Assembly (NCBI GenBank): GCA_009193035.1
Contig: SWDT01000186.1
Location: 1-64,000, forward strand
Length of the DNA: 64,000 nt
Direction: 5' to 3'
Source: Halicephalobus mephisto
Taxonomy: Eukaryota > Nematoda > Chromadorea > Rhabditida > Panagrolaimidae
Within the stretch, counting starts at the first letter, position 1. The number at the start of each line of letters is the position of its first letter. Below, piece by piece: positions 1-20,765 of this stretch. The translations under genes were made by a program, and so were the position numbers. The notes beneath the pieces were generated by a model that was not told the DNA's origin, did no database searches, and worked only from the letters and a program-made list of their open reading frames with translations.

Positions 1-272
1 TTCTAGAAACTTCTAAAGTTTATGGATTCTAAAACTTCTGTAGGATTCTAGAAATCTCTAAAATTCTTCATATGATCTGAAAGGTTCTAAAATTTTCTGT
101 TAGGATTCTAGAAAACTTTCAAAAGTCTCTATGGGATTCGAAAGGTTCTAGGATTTTTCGCAAAATTCCAAAAGATTCTAAACAATTTCTGTAGAATTCT
201 AGAAGCTTCTAAAAGTCTCCATAAAATTTTAAAAAATTAAAGAATCCAAGTTACAAAATTTGTTGTTTTCAG
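1..272. repeat. Degenerate TTCTAGAA-type low-complexity array
   Basis: Irregular repetition of TTCTAGAA, TTCTAAAA and GATTCTAGAAA-like words with no fixed period. It ends in a polypyrimidine tract and CAG acceptor at about 271-272, so it is probably the last part of an intron of the receptor-like gene that follows. The same word family returns at 27480-27990, 29040-29280, 39960-40450, 41130-41530 and 46870-46990, so it is a dispersed low-complexity family rather than a local accident. Confidence 0.6.
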
Positions 273-798
273 AAACACTTGAGTTGTCCTCAATCCCAGG
301 ACCCCCACAGGTACTCGATCGAGTTCTTGGAATTTTCTATGTCTTACTGACAGGACTAATAATCTCCCTTCTGATGTCCATCGGGGAATACTGTGTTGAA
401 TCAAACCAGCAATCTGTCAGATTAGATTTGACTTTTGGGAAAACTCTTCAATTGGTGGCATTTACGGCGAACTAGAAAAGAAGAAAAACTTTTGCCTCAT
501 CGACCCCAATTGACCGCGACGAGACTGGATACCTTAGCCACGACGAACATCGAACAACGGTGATTTTGTGAATTCAATAACTTGTAAAAATTAAATTTTC
601 AGAACTCCCAGAATCCAGGAACCCCAACATGCATCTTTATTCGACGAGAAATTCGAAAATCCTCCTTGTCCAGGGACTTTCATGGATATTCATCGTCGTA
701 GAAGTCAGAACAAAGACGAATTTAGGAAAATCAGTCGATTGATTCCTCTCAGAGACGAAGAACTTCTTTCTCGAAGAATTTCAACCATCTCTAGATAA
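273..798 (+). pseudogene. 3' end of a membrane-receptor gene (ionotropic glutamate receptor-like), frame broken
   Basis: A CAG acceptor at 271-272 opens an exon encoding a hydrophobic segment (LGIFYVLLTGLIISLLMSIG) about 20 residues into the exon. It resembles the last membrane segment of ionotropic glutamate receptors, which typically reads G-x-FYxLLxGL followed by a short basic cytoplasmic tail. That frame hits TAG at 473-475. The +1 frame is open from about 432 to a clean GT donor near 558. It joins in phase across an intron with a TTTTCAG acceptor (601-602) to a basic last exon, 603-798, ending in TAA. The tail therefore looks coding but is one base out of frame with the membrane segment. 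This may be a pseudogene, a sequencing indel or a missed tiny intron. The receptor identity rests on the membrane segment alone and could be wrong. The upstream gene body lies outside the window. Confidence 0.35.
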
Positions 799-883
799 TT
801 TATATTTTTTATCCCTGTTGACAAAACAATGAAAATATCTTAATGTTTTTAATAACTAACAAAGTAAAAAATAGTAATATTAT

Positions 884-1370
884 TGTTGGATCGGACACTA
901 TTTGATTGGAAGCTTGTATAACTTTGGTCCCGAAGGGAAATACCCTGAGGACCAACGAAAGACGTACGATTGCAGATTGGCGGGCAATTTTAAGGTTGCG
1001 CAATAATTTTTGTAGAGTTGTGATTTATTCTCGTGCCTCTGGCGTCGCCAGAAAGCGAGAAGACTCTTAGCGCGAAAACCTTTGAGATGCAGGAACTCAA
1101 CTTGCACGCCAAGCAGTTCGGTAAAAGCGAAGGATTTCAAAGCGGAAGATTTCAGAAGCGGAGGATCTCAGAAGTGACAACAGGGAACGAGACCAAGCTG
1201 AGAGGAGTTGTTCTTAACTATTTTGTATTGTTGACTGCTGGAATAAAGCAACCAGTTAACAACCGTCGATTAAGGGAATAGGTCAGATTCCCTTACACCG
1301 GCTCTATAAAGTTGTTTTATATATTTTCTCGTCTACACGCAGATCAGGAACCACTAACCACGATCCAACA
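884..1370. mobile_element. Probable solo LTR of a retrotransposon, 487 bp
   Basis: The element begins TGTTGGATCG and ends CGATCCAACA, a perfect 10-bp inverted terminus with canonical TG...CA ends. It is flanked on both sides by the 5-bp direct repeat ATTAT (879-883 and 1371-1375), as expected for a target-site duplication. It contains TATA-like (1301-1309) and AATAAA-like (1242-1247) words and is clearly more GC-rich than its surroundings. No gag, pol or second LTR is visible, so a solo LTR left by recombination fits best. The short open frames inside it (for example 1033-1281) are not convincing genes. A small DNA transposon with 10-bp inverted repeats is the alternative. Confidence 0.65.
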
Positions 1371-1375
1371 ATTAT

Positions 1376-1721
1376 TGTTGGAAAATAATGAATTTTATCA
1401 CTGCTAGTTACTGACCACTCTCGTGATGTGCTTTGGACTAGATCGAATTTACTGCAAAATCGGTAATTACGAAGCATAATTACTTTTCAATTGTAAATCC
1501 TCATGTGAACTATTACTGTAGCTTCTTCTAGGACTTATGGGTAGGCGTTAGCTCATGTTGTACATTAATTACAGAATTGTCTCCATGTGAACTTCCAAAA
1601 GTTTTTAAAACTTAAAGTAATTTGTGTGACATATAGTGTGTCCAGAGGTAAAGTCGTAATACTGTACCATAAAGACAGCATCTATAGAATTGGGATATCC
1701 GTTGTTTGTGAGGAAGTACTC
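1376..1721. other. Unassigned spacer between the LTR and the duplication arm
   Basis: No convincing gene. A short open frame starting at 1587 runs into the duplicated block. It has a weak transposase-like feel but no diagnostic motif, and I do not call it. Confidence 0.4.
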
Positions 1722-4145
<2,424 letters not shown>

Positions 4146-4199
4146 TGAACTGAAGACAACTTAGTTTTTTGAAAGCAGTTAAATATGATTTTGACGCTA

Positions 4200-4610
4200 C
4201 TCCCAAAAAGAAGCATAACTTTTAGCGCAATAACAAATATAAATCGTCACAATTATATTTTATTTTTCGTCACAAATGTTAAATATTCATAAAAATGTGA
4301 TGATTATATGACATTTCGCAATTGTTATAAAGTCAAAAATTATGTTTCTTGTGTATTGGAGCTGTTTTGAATAGTGACTAGAAAACCCTGATTTGAGTTC
4401 GAAATAGACACTATCCAAAATCTCTACGCACAAAAAAGCATAACTTTTGGTCCAGTAACAAATACAAATCGTCACTATTAAGTTTCAATTTTCGTCAAAA
4501 ATATTAAATATTTATAAAATATCTGACGATTGTGTTATATATTTTTTATATTTCGTAATCGTTACAAGACCAAAAGTTACGTCTTTTTGTGCAGAAATAT
4601 GGGTATTAAC
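4200..4610. repeat. Palindromic dispersed element, left copy
   Basis: The block is built of two foldback modules. Words such as CACAAAAAAGCATAACTTTTG recur on both strands and bracket segments containing AAATCGTCACTATTAA and TTTATAAATATTT. An inverted copy lies at 42890-43285. The unit resembles a small non-autonomous foldback DNA element. An apparent 62-aa minus-strand ORF (4287-4475) is shared by both copies but is just repeat sequence. Confidence 0.65.
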
Positions 4611-5204
4611 ACTCGAAAAATCAAATTTTATTAAATAATCGACAAAAATGAACAAATTTGTTCAACAAGAAAATTTTTAATATATCAATTTGATGAATAT
4701 AGTTACTCTCAGAGTTGCCGACTTTTCAAAACTTTCAAATTTCAAACTGAATTAATTTTTTTGAATTTAAATTTTTCAATTTTCGAAATAAAATTACTTT
4801 TATTTAAAATTTGAGAATTCTGAAAATTCAACAATTCTAATTCGAATTCCAATTATGTAGTTCAAAAATTTAAAAGTTCAATTTCTAAAATCTCAAATAA
4901 TCCATATTTTTTAAACATTTTTTTCTTTCCAAATACCCCTACCCCAGTACTCCATACTGTATTTACAATTTCATTTCCAAAGTTCTCATTTTTCAAGAAT
5001 CAAGTCAACGACGAATGATTTCATTCTCGTTTAACTTTTAAATTTTAAAAATTTAAATCAACTTAAAAAATACAAAATTCAGCACCAATTACAGTACAAT
5101 GCACATTCAATGACTCATTATTTTTAGGAAAAACAATACTATTAAAAATCCCGGATTATACGATAAAACTGACAAGATATCTAAAATCCGTATAAAAATA
5201 AAAT
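4611..5204. other. AT-rich intergenic spacer downstream of cnt-1
   Basis: Very AT-rich and low in complexity. No gene, RNA or clear element was seen. Confidence 0.6.
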
Positions 5205-8200
5205 TTAACTATTCTGCTTCATTTCTGATTTTCTTTTTACCGCCAGATCATTTATAAAAGAATCTAAGGTTTGATCCATTTCATAGTCATAATCTTCGTT
5301 AAATTCTGTCCTCATATCATATAATCTCAATCTAAAAACTATTGTAATTATTATAATTCCATATTGCAACACTTGTGTCCTGTAAATTTACATTCTAATT
5401 CTGACATTAGAAAAAAATTCTTAATACAGTACTCAAATCAGAAATTAGTCTTCAGAAACCAGGATTCTGAAGATTAATAATAATTCTAAATTCAGAATCC
5501 ACGATTCTCATTTTAGAAGTTTTCTAAATATCCTCAAAATTGAACCAAAAATGTTTAAAATATTATAATCAAATTTGTAAATTCTGAATCCAAATTCAAT
5601 AATTAAATTCCAGAATCGTGGATTCTGAAGACTAATAATAATTCTAAAAACATTTAAAATTCCATAAAAAACAAAATTTTCCTAACTTTTAAAATCTCAA
5701 AAAAAAACATTTAAAACAATTTAAAAATATTAAAATTCGAACACAAATGTCACAAAACATAAATTTTAAAATAACTTACAAAGTAACAATATGTGCATGT
5801 TGTTCTTGAATAGCCAAATCTAGAGCTGTTTTTCCTTCTTTATTTTTAATTCCCGAATCTGCATTTTTTTTCAACAATTGATGAACCACAATTGGATATC
5901 CCTTCAAAGTCGCTACATGAAGAGGCGTATTTCCTTCATGATCAACAACACTCATTTTTGCTCCATTTAGCATTAAATACTCCGCCATTACAGTATCATG
6001 ATTTCTTATCGCTGAATGAAGAACAAAACAATCACCGATAGGAACATTTAAATCCAATCCGTCATTTATGGCTTTCCTCATTTCAATCAAATCTCCTGAT
6101 TTTAAAGCTTCTATTGCTCTTTTTTCAACTTCTGTTGTTTCATGATGTCCAACAAGATAATCCAAATTAGTATCAGATCCAAATGAGGATCTCGATAATC
6201 TTTTTGCTAAAAAATAAATCCATTAAAAATCGTATTATTATAAAACCGACAAATTTTTTCCAAAATACTCTCGGAAGGAATTTTCAAAAGATTTTTGGAA
6301 CCAAACTAACGTAAAATCTCAATCTTGCAAGGGTGATAATTTCACAATCTTGCACAATTTCGAAGTCAATCTTATATTGTAAAATCCATACATGAACTTT
6401 TTGCAAAACGATCCTGGGATGAATTTCTAGCGAATTTTAAGAACTAAACTAACTTAAAATCTCAATCTTGCAAGGGTGATTATTTCATAATCAATCGTTT
6501 TCGAATTATGCTATATCTAGATAAATTTATAAACCTTTTGGATTATCACATATATACTCTAAAACTTTCTATCCATCTTCTAAGATTACTTTCCACATAT
6601 AAAAATACTAATAAACTTCAAAAAAAATTACAACTAACACTACGATATCCAATCAAAAATTTTTTTAATTTAAAAATTATTTTTTTAGTTTAATTAATTT
6701 TTTAAACTTAAAATTAAAAACTTACAAATAACATCGACCGAAAGTCCGCTGTCACTTCTTGCTGATGTTGTATTTTCATTTTCTCCAGGATTATTGTCCT
6801 GATTTTTTAAATTATAATCCGACAATGACCCTTCTCTATTGATTACTGTAGATGAGCTTCTTCCATGACCTTTTAAGTTAGAAATAAATGAATTTTTTCT
6901 TTTTGAATTTTTCGTAAATCTTTTATCTTTATATTTCGCCGTGATCCATGATTCTCTTGCTTGTCTTGTCGATGATTCCGTTGCTGGAATAGGTACAATA
7001 TTTGATTCTGGAACATTCGCCAAATATATTGAATTAATTTTCGTATTTCCTAATTTCATTAAAATTTGCCATTGAGAATCATCAATATCGTCCATTGTCA
7101 GACTTCTAGTTTTCGACACATGTACTCCGAGGGATCTATGAACTCCACTACACTCAATACATATCAACACACCCAAATTTAAACTTGACCATCTCGGATC
7201 TGGACATCCACAATCAGCACAACGTTCGTTCCCTAAAAAACAACAATAAATATAAATTTAAATATAAATATAAATTTAAATTTAAATTTAAATTATTAAA
7301 AAATATCGATTTTAAAATTTAAAATTTTTTAATTTAAAAAATTCTGTTTTTTAATTTTTTTTATGTTTTGATTTTAAAAAATTTTAAATTCAGTTTAAAA
7401 TCGACATTTTCAGTCACTATCCAAACCTGGAATTTTCGTTAATTCATATAAATACTCTTGCATCTTCTTTTTCATTTCCGTCTGAGCTTGTTCTCTTCTT
7501 TTCGTTCTTGGTGACACTTCAACATTGCAATTTCCTGAATTCGATTTAAAATTAACTTGTGCAGGCATTGTTGCTGAACTTCCAAAATTCGTTCCAATCG
7601 ATGTTGATGGAATTCCACTATTCAAAAAATTTTTCGTTGAATTAGTTAAAATTCCATCATTAACATTACTAATTATTGATTGTCTTGTTGATTTATATCC
7701 TTGTCCATTTTCATGTAAATGTTGAATTGTTCTTTGAAGAGCTTTAATCCATGCAGCACAAAGAGCTTCTGAATCCGCTTGAAGAAGATGATTTTTCGAA
7801 GGAGTAACTAATTCAAAACAACAGGCTCTATCTATGTTCGGTGGGGCTTGTCTTACAAGACAAAGTTGAAGATTATCTTCCATCACAGTCAATTTCGCGT
7901 CTCCGTGACGATGAGAATAAAGCTGTAATAAAATCATTAAAAATCATAAAATCTAGTCAGAAATTTAATTTTACAACTCCCTATATACAGTAATTTAAGT
8001 AAATTTCAAAAATAACACTTCCAATAAGAAATTAGAATAGTGATTATTTCCAATTACTCCTTGTCCATCTCAGTCACTATCCTAAGCAATTTCTAAAGCT
8101 GTCAAAAATAACAGCTCCAGTAAAAACGAAAATAGTGACTAAATTCAACAATTTTTTATTAAAACTAATCACTATTAAAAAAATAGTTCTAATGAATTCT

Positions 8201-9910
8201 GCTTTCTTTTAAATAATAAAAACCTACCAACTTATCATCTTTTATCTGAAACCATCTTCTATTCCACGTCTTAAAAGCATTCGTCGATCTCTTCATCAAG
8301 TACCCTTCCATCACGACATCCGGATCTGTTGGAATTCCAGTTGGTAATTGATAAACTTCCTAAAAAATAAAAGTATCAATTTTATCTATTCAAAAAAGTG
8401 AAAAAGGTGACTAATAGTCGTTTTTAAAACCACAAAAAACACAAATCCTAAAAAAGTGAAACTTCATAGAAGGATTTATTATATGTATTTTTAAATGTTT
8501 TAAAAATCATTTTTAACTTGTACTTTAGATCAATCCAACTACCAAAAATACTAATCTAAAAATAAATTAAATATTATAAAATAAGGGGGATTAACTGTCG
8601 CAAAAGAACAATTATCATAAAACAAATTTTTAAAACTTACTTTTGGCACTGCTGCGTGTCTTTCTTGCATTTTTCTATCTACAATTTTTGCTTTTTCTCT
8701 CAGTTCCGTAAGGGCATTGTTGATTTTCTCCATATCCACTTCTGAACTGCTAGAAAAAAAATAATGACCTTTGCGGAAAAATGTTGAGCAATCCGAAACA
8801 AAATTAACAAGCTGAAAATTAATTTTTTTTAATTTATATAAAAATAAACTTACAGATTCTAAAATCACTAGAGATTTTCTGGAATGAGCAATCTGGATCT
8901 GAGCTACATGATCGAGGGAAGTATGCGCAAACAGAGTCCCGACTGCCGTGAGAGAATTCTTGGCTTCGTGAAGTTCATGGACTTTGGATTTGTTTATTGA
9001 AGCTTTTTTTGTAATGGCTTCGTCGAGGGATGTGGACATTTGTTCGAAATGAGCTTTGGAATCGTTGACTCTATGAAGTTCACTGAAAACCGAAATTCAT
9101 ATATCAAAAACCAGTTAAAATCAACTTTAGGCATACAACTGAGAATAATAGCTTCAGTTCATCAATAGTTTTCGAAAAAAATAAAATTCTATATATCAAA
9201 GTCGATTTTAAGCATATGATTGAGAATAATAATTCCAGTTCTTGATAGTTTTCGAAAAAATAAAATTCCATATATCAAAAACCAGTTAAAATTGATTTTA
9301 GGCTATTAATCGATGATGATAATCTTAATTCTTCCGTAGTTCGCGGAAAATCAAAATCCTTGTGAACTTTCAAGTCAAACTTACTTTTTCAAAAAACTAT
9401 CCAGTCCCGCTCTCAGTGCCGGATAACTGTGTTCAATAATGGATTTGTTCAAATGCACAACTTGCCCGAAGGCATCTGACAGGGAAGCATAGGCTTCGTT
9501 AGTTTTATTATCCGTGATCTCCAAATCCTGCCAAAGAGTGTTCAATGCAACAGTCAAGTTACTAAAACCTCATTTTTGTTTAATTTTCATATATCAAAAA
9601 ACCTACTAAAACGAAGATATATAATTTTGTCCCAATTCTGCCACTGTTTCGACACATTTGACTGTCTAAATTCGACTTTTTTCAAAGTTTTGATATATGG
9701 AAACCAACCTCATCGAATGTCTTCTGAACTTTGACAAAGTATTTTTCGTGATCGCCAAGTGTATTTCTAGAATCGATATATTCCATTATAAGCAGAAATA
9801 AAAAACAAAGAACTGATAACAAAGCAAACAAACCTGAAAGACGGCGAATCTTTGATTGCTTCGGTGAAATCCAAAGGACCTAGGATTGAACTACCCGAAG
9901 CTACAGCCAT
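5205..9910 (-). CDS. cnt-1: ArfGAP with BAR, PH and ankyrin domains (ACAP/centaurin-beta homologue)
   Basis: Likely a GTPase-activating protein for Arf6-type GTPases acting on recycling endosomes. Ten exons join in phase: 9834-9910, 9709-9766, 9385-9527, 8854-9082, 8641-8811, 8228-8359, 7427-7922, 6726-7232, 5780-6206 and 5205-5331, giving about 788 aa. Domains in order are a BAR helical region (about residues 10-225), a PH domain (about 240-330, with GYLMKRS and WNRRWF), an ArfGAP zinc finger (about 435-550) and ankyrin repeats (about 645-745, with GNTPLHVATLKGY). The zinc finger has the pattern CADC-x16-CIEC followed by SGVHRSLG. The start sits just after a TTTTAG acceptor, as for a trans-spliced or 5'UTR-spliced mRNA. 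The last exon is acidic (EFNEDYDYEMD). Introns carry copies of dispersed repeats. Length and domain order match the C. elegans/human ACAP family, and I see no missing motif. Confidence 0.9.
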
Positions 9911-10433
9911 CTAAAATAACAATTATAAATAAATACTAATATATAAAAAATAAAATTAAATATATAAAAAACAAAATTAAATATAAAATCCACGTCATTA
10001 GGAAACTTTGCCAGAAGAAAAAAATTGTTTTTCTTCGGACAGAGCTGGATAAAGAAAACTGGTCTCTTATTGGCTCATGCTGAGAACGAAAACTCCACCA
10101 ACTTTTAGAGCCTAATCTGCCCAAACAATCATCCACATATTTTTTATAAAACTTTTTTAATTTTATTTTATAAAAAAACTTGATATAAAATTCAAAATCT
10201 ACAATCCATATTTACTCGAAAATAAACAATTCTATCCAAATATATTTCTCGATATAATCTTCTTGGATTGAATAAACTTGTTCGAACGCGATTCAAACCC
10301 TGCTGGACAGACTTTCTCTTTCTTTTGAGGAAAGAATGGCTATTTGCGCAAAAATGATGCGAGAGTACAAACGACTGGCTGGCAGACTGGTCTGCTACCC
10401 AATGACCACGATTAACTGACAAAAACCAATCTT
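9911..10433. other. Intergenic region between the ELP5 and cnt-1 genes
   Basis: A 556-bp gap between the ELP5 stop and the cnt-1 start, moderately GC-rich at 10000-10400. No recognisable gene. The two minus-strand open frames here lack splice context and similarity. It probably holds the cnt-1 promoter or 5' leader. Confidence 0.5.
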
Positions 10434-10439
10434 ATTTAT
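10434..10439 (-). terminator. AATAAA poly(A) signal of the ELP5 gene
   Basis: Minus-strand AATAAA lying 28 bases downstream of the ELP5 stop codon at 10467, a normal spacing for a nematode poly(A) signal with a short 3'UTR. Confidence 0.5.
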
Positions 10440-10466
10440 TTTAAAAAAACTCAACAAAAATATGAT

Positions 10467-11822
10467 TCAATACATTAATTCTTCATCAGGATCACTATCA
10501 TCTAGATCATCTTCTTTATCAGCAAAATATTCAATTTTCGCCCCTGTTTTCCTATTCGCATTTAGTCCGACCAATCCTTCTTGTTTTTGAGCTCTTGTGA
10601 AAGGTAAAACAACTGACGCTTTTTCCTTTTTGATCCTGTTCAAATTCCCCGCATGACAAGGAGCAAAATCAGATTTCGGTTCTTCCTTCGGTTGTTGTTG
10701 AATTTCTTGCTTTATTGATCGAGAATTCAAAACACCATTTTCCGGATTAATCTCATAAGATTCAATCTAAAGTAAATTATCATTCAAAATCATTTCTGAC
10801 CGATCCCAGATAGTGATTGATGCAAATGATTAATCATTAAAAATCAATCACTATCTTTAAAAATTCCCACAAATTTAGATAGTGACTATTTCCACGAATT
10901 ATTCATATTCTTTAACCACTATCCAAATGTATTCTGTAGCAGTCAAAAATAACAGTTCTACTAGTTTGGATAGTGACTATTGTAGACAATTTATTCGACA
11001 ACTCAGTCACTATCCCAGACAACTTCCAAAGCTATCAAAAACAACAGTTCCAGTAGTTTGGAAATTAGGATAGTGACTGAAATGGACAATATCTTGTAAA
11101 AATTAGTTACTATCCAAAGCTATCAAAAACAACAGCTCCAGTAAAAACAATCACTATTAATTGTTTCAGTTATATTCAATCACTATCCAAATCTCCTTAC
11201 CTTTTCTCTCAAACTTCCATCTTTTTTCACTGTAACTGTATTACACAATTGTTCTTTTCCATTTTCACTTTTCTTCAATTTTAACAAAGTCGATGCAACC
11301 GATCCTAATTTCCTTCTTTCCAGCAAACTCAAATCATCTCTTTGAAATCGCGTCAAAACCGGACAACAATCTAAAATCACATCCATATCCGATAACCATC
11401 TATAAACCGATTATACAAAAAACTTACGCGCAATCGACCCTATAACATTCGCAATATTATCTATTCCAAATCTCCGGATCAAAGGCATCAAGCAATCAAT
11501 AACTAACAAGTTTTTCGATCCATTAAATCCACTTGTTTCACAATACATCAAATCCGACAATTCTTTCATACATTTCCATCCTCTAACGCAATCAACATAT
11601 GCAACACTAAAAAAAGATAAAAAAAATTTTTTAAAAATAAAAAACTTACCTTTGTCCAATCAGAATCTCCTTCAAATCTTGTTCAATTTCCACAAAAAGT
11701 AAAATCCTAACGTCAAAACCAAGCTTACAAGCTCTGATAACCGATGATAACCACAACGGTCTCCCACTCGAATCCCTACTCTCATCAATCAACACAGCTC
11801 CAGAAAACGCTATCGATTGCAT
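10467..11822 (-). CDS. Elongator complex subunit 5 homologue (ELP5)
   Basis: Elongator (ELP1-6) modifies wobble uridines in tRNA; ELP5 is a RecA-like member of the ELP4-5-6 ring. Exons are 11650-11822, 11428-11606, 11201-11399 and 10467-10766, giving about 280 aa. The diagnostic part is the C-terminus: a basic stretch, then SVVLPFTRAQKQ, then an IEY segment and a strongly acidic end (DDLDDSDPDEE), the usual ELP5 tail. One junction is doubtful. Exon 2 ends GCGC/GTAAG leaving one base, while exon 3 (TTTATAG/ATGG) needs two, and the intron would be only 28 bp. One missing base at the donor, or a non-obvious splice, is implied. The last intron (10767-11200) is full of GGATAGTGACT repeats. The gene starts 185 bp after the Mi-2 stop on the same strand, suggesting an operon. 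Confidence 0.72.
10800..11195. repeat. AGTCACTATCC / GGATAGTGACT repeat cluster in the ELP5 intron
   Basis: Alternating inverted copies of the 11-mer AGTCACTATCC separated by short spacers that often read AGCTATCAAAAACAACAGCTCCAGT. Neighbouring copies are in opposite orientation, so each pair can fold as a hairpin. Other clusters lie at 37855-38390 and 57240-58200, with single copies at 7411-7425, 8040-8140 and 43060-43110. Confidence 0.75.
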
Positions 11823-12006
11823 TCTGAATCATTTTTTTCAAAAAACAGTAAAAAAACATGGTAAAAGATATAAAATGACCAACAATCAATCACTGGCTTA
11901 CAGTAAATCAAAACAAATTTCATTACAAAAAGGCAAATAATGCCTCGAAATAATAAATAACTCATAGGAATAAGATCGTAGTTTGACAGCTTTCAAGTAA
12001 AGCCTT

Positions 12007-18374
<6,368 letters not shown>

Positions 18375-18647
18375 TTTTGCTTGAATCCGCTGAAAAAGCA
18401 TTTAAATTAATCAGCAAAAACCACGACTAGTCAAAATTTTAGTCTAAAGGTCAATCAATAAAACTCGAAAAAAATCCAACGTCGCAAGACAGAGAGAATT
18501 GACTAAAAATTATAGATGACGCAAAATGCAAAAGGTGAAAAAGCTCGAGAATTCAATAAACAAAAGCTTATTATGGCAAAAATGAAAACTAATCGATGGA
18601 TTTAAGGCGGTCCACTCATAACACTACCGGATGAACTAGAGGGAATT

Positions 18648-18659
18648 TTTGGCGCGAAA
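18648..18659. promoter_or_regulatory. Perfect E2F/DP consensus site upstream of Mi-2
   Basis: TTTGGCGCGAAA matches the palindromic E2F consensus TTTSGCGCSAAA exactly and lies 274 bp upstream of the Mi-2 start codon. Regulation by EFL-1/DPL-1 or DREAM is inferred from the motif only. Confidence 0.5.
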
Positions 18660-20504
18660 ACTCAAAAAATTACTTCTTATGCGCGTCTTCAAATACATCA
18701 AATCCTGAGTCAGATAAAGCAACAAAACAATCAGTAAATCCTCCAGAAGTACTATTACCATTCATTCCGTCTTCTAACACATTGAACTACCTCTCAAAGT
18801 CAAACAGACGTTCTGAAACTTTTCAACAATTTGAACCAAAACTATGTCCAAGATTTCCTGAGGCAATTAATCCAACATTCCTCAAGTTGACTAACACGCC
18901 AACTAGAAAATTGAGAATTGAGCAAATCAATAAATAGCGCAGGAGGCTCTTTTCTTCGGGCAGAGAGCAGGGCGACAAATAACAGTAGACAAAAATTTTT
19001 AAATAAAGTTGCTTATGGTGGAGAGTAGGTTTGTTAATTAGAGCTAAACACAAGATATGGGGATTCAGGGAAACAAGGCACCAAAACTAAGAAATAAGAC
19101 TATAATGAAGACCTTGGTGTCTGTACTGTACAAATTCAAAATTCGAAGATCACGAATTCTAACGAAGGAATCTAAAATAATAATTATCAAACACAACGGT
19201 TTCGAAATCAGGAGGCATATGACGAAATCTCGACCTTCATTGATCGTCGAAAAACAAATTCATCCAGGTTTGAGTTAAAATTTGATTTTTCATCTTCCAA
19301 TGCATCTCTCAACGCTTGGAAGTCCCCCTCAGACTGTTCCATCTCCTCGGATATCTGATGGCTTCAACTTATCCGGGATTACAAAAGACAAGAAGCAAGA
19401 GTCTAAATTGACAACGGCCTCAAAACTGCCAACGAGTGGAACAGACGTAGCTCCTCCGAAGCATCGTTTGCATCGCGCCCCGTATGTGCGTCGGTTTTTT
19501 CGATACACACAAGACTCTCTGCATCTTTTCTTCTCTAACCAGACAAACATCCGACAGGAGTGCTCTGTTTTGGCGCTAAAGAGAGACAGCATATGGTAGA
19601 GAGAACAAACGAATTCGAATACAACTTCTTTTCTAGCTCGCAAAGAGCCATGATATCGCGATTTTGGGTAGTGGACAATAGATGGGATATGGGCTTCATG
19701 GGGGTCAAATTGAAGCTAGAGTCGAGGAGAAGCAGGATCTAGTCAAACTACCGAGGTAGGGAGGGGAACGAAAAAGTTTCATATATGGAAAGTAATTACC
19801 GTGTCCGGAAATCTGACCAACCTTCAAATTGAGATTGAACTTGGGCAAGTAAGGGGTCAAATCGAAGCTCACAGCTTCAGGAAAACGAAACCAACGGACT
19901 TGGGGAGTAGAAGTGACGATATATGAACATGCGGAGAAATATTAATTGGATTTAAAAAATAATAAAATTCAAGTAAATAATGATTTCAAAACGAAAATCA
20001 ATAATCCACGATGATGACGAAACAGACAAAATGCATAAAATCACAAAATGATCCAACAATCACTCACGATAACATCATTGAAAAAATTAGGCCAGAATCA
20101 ATAAATCACCAAAACAAACTACATTTTCGTTTTGAGACAAATTTAGTAATTTTAGAATAATTGGCTAAAAAACTACCAGTCAAAACTAATCTGCCCAAGT
20201 TGAGTACCACTCTCAGGTTTGCCATTTTGGTCATTTTTTCGTTGACCGAGAGTTGCTCGCTTGGAGTCCCATTTTAAATACTCCGGAGCATCGCTGACTC
20301 GACTCGGAATGTCAAGGAGAATTTAGACCGGATGAGAAACGAGCTGGATTTGGAGGTCGTTGTTTTCAGATTAGGCAATCGAACATAAAAATTAAGTTTT
20401 TAAAATTAAAAATATTTTAAAATTTGAGCATAGTGTAATCAATATGAGACTGATTAACGAATTGGTTTATTTTTATTCGATTATAAAGTCAAATGTCAAT
20501 GTTT

Positions 20505-20765
20505 TTGAATTTCCTACGATTTTGATGTAATGTGAATAAAGATTCTTGAATTTTTGAATTTCCCGGGTTTTTGGCATAATGTGAATAAAATTTTTCTGTA
20601 TTTTTGAACTTCCAAGGTTTTTGACATAATATGAATAAGATTTTCCTTTATATTTTTGAATTTCCCGGGTTTTTGGCGTAATGTGAATAAAACTTTCCTT
20701 TATATTTTTGAATTTCCCGGGTTTTGGCGTAATGTGAATAAGATTTTTTTCTATATTTTTAAATC
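20505..20765. repeat. Tandem repeat, about 60-bp unit
   Basis: Four to five imperfect copies of a unit containing TTTTTGAATTTCCCGGGTTT and GGCATAATGTGAATAA. The copies differ by small indels. No coding potential. Confidence 0.7.

Noticed and set aside
1033..1281. 82-codon plus-strand ORF
   Set aside because: It lies inside the solo LTR, has no similarity to gag or pol, and both strands are equally open.
18823..19643. Short ORFs upstream of Mi-2
   Set aside because: No splice context, no family similarity, and both strands are open; better read as promoter DNA.
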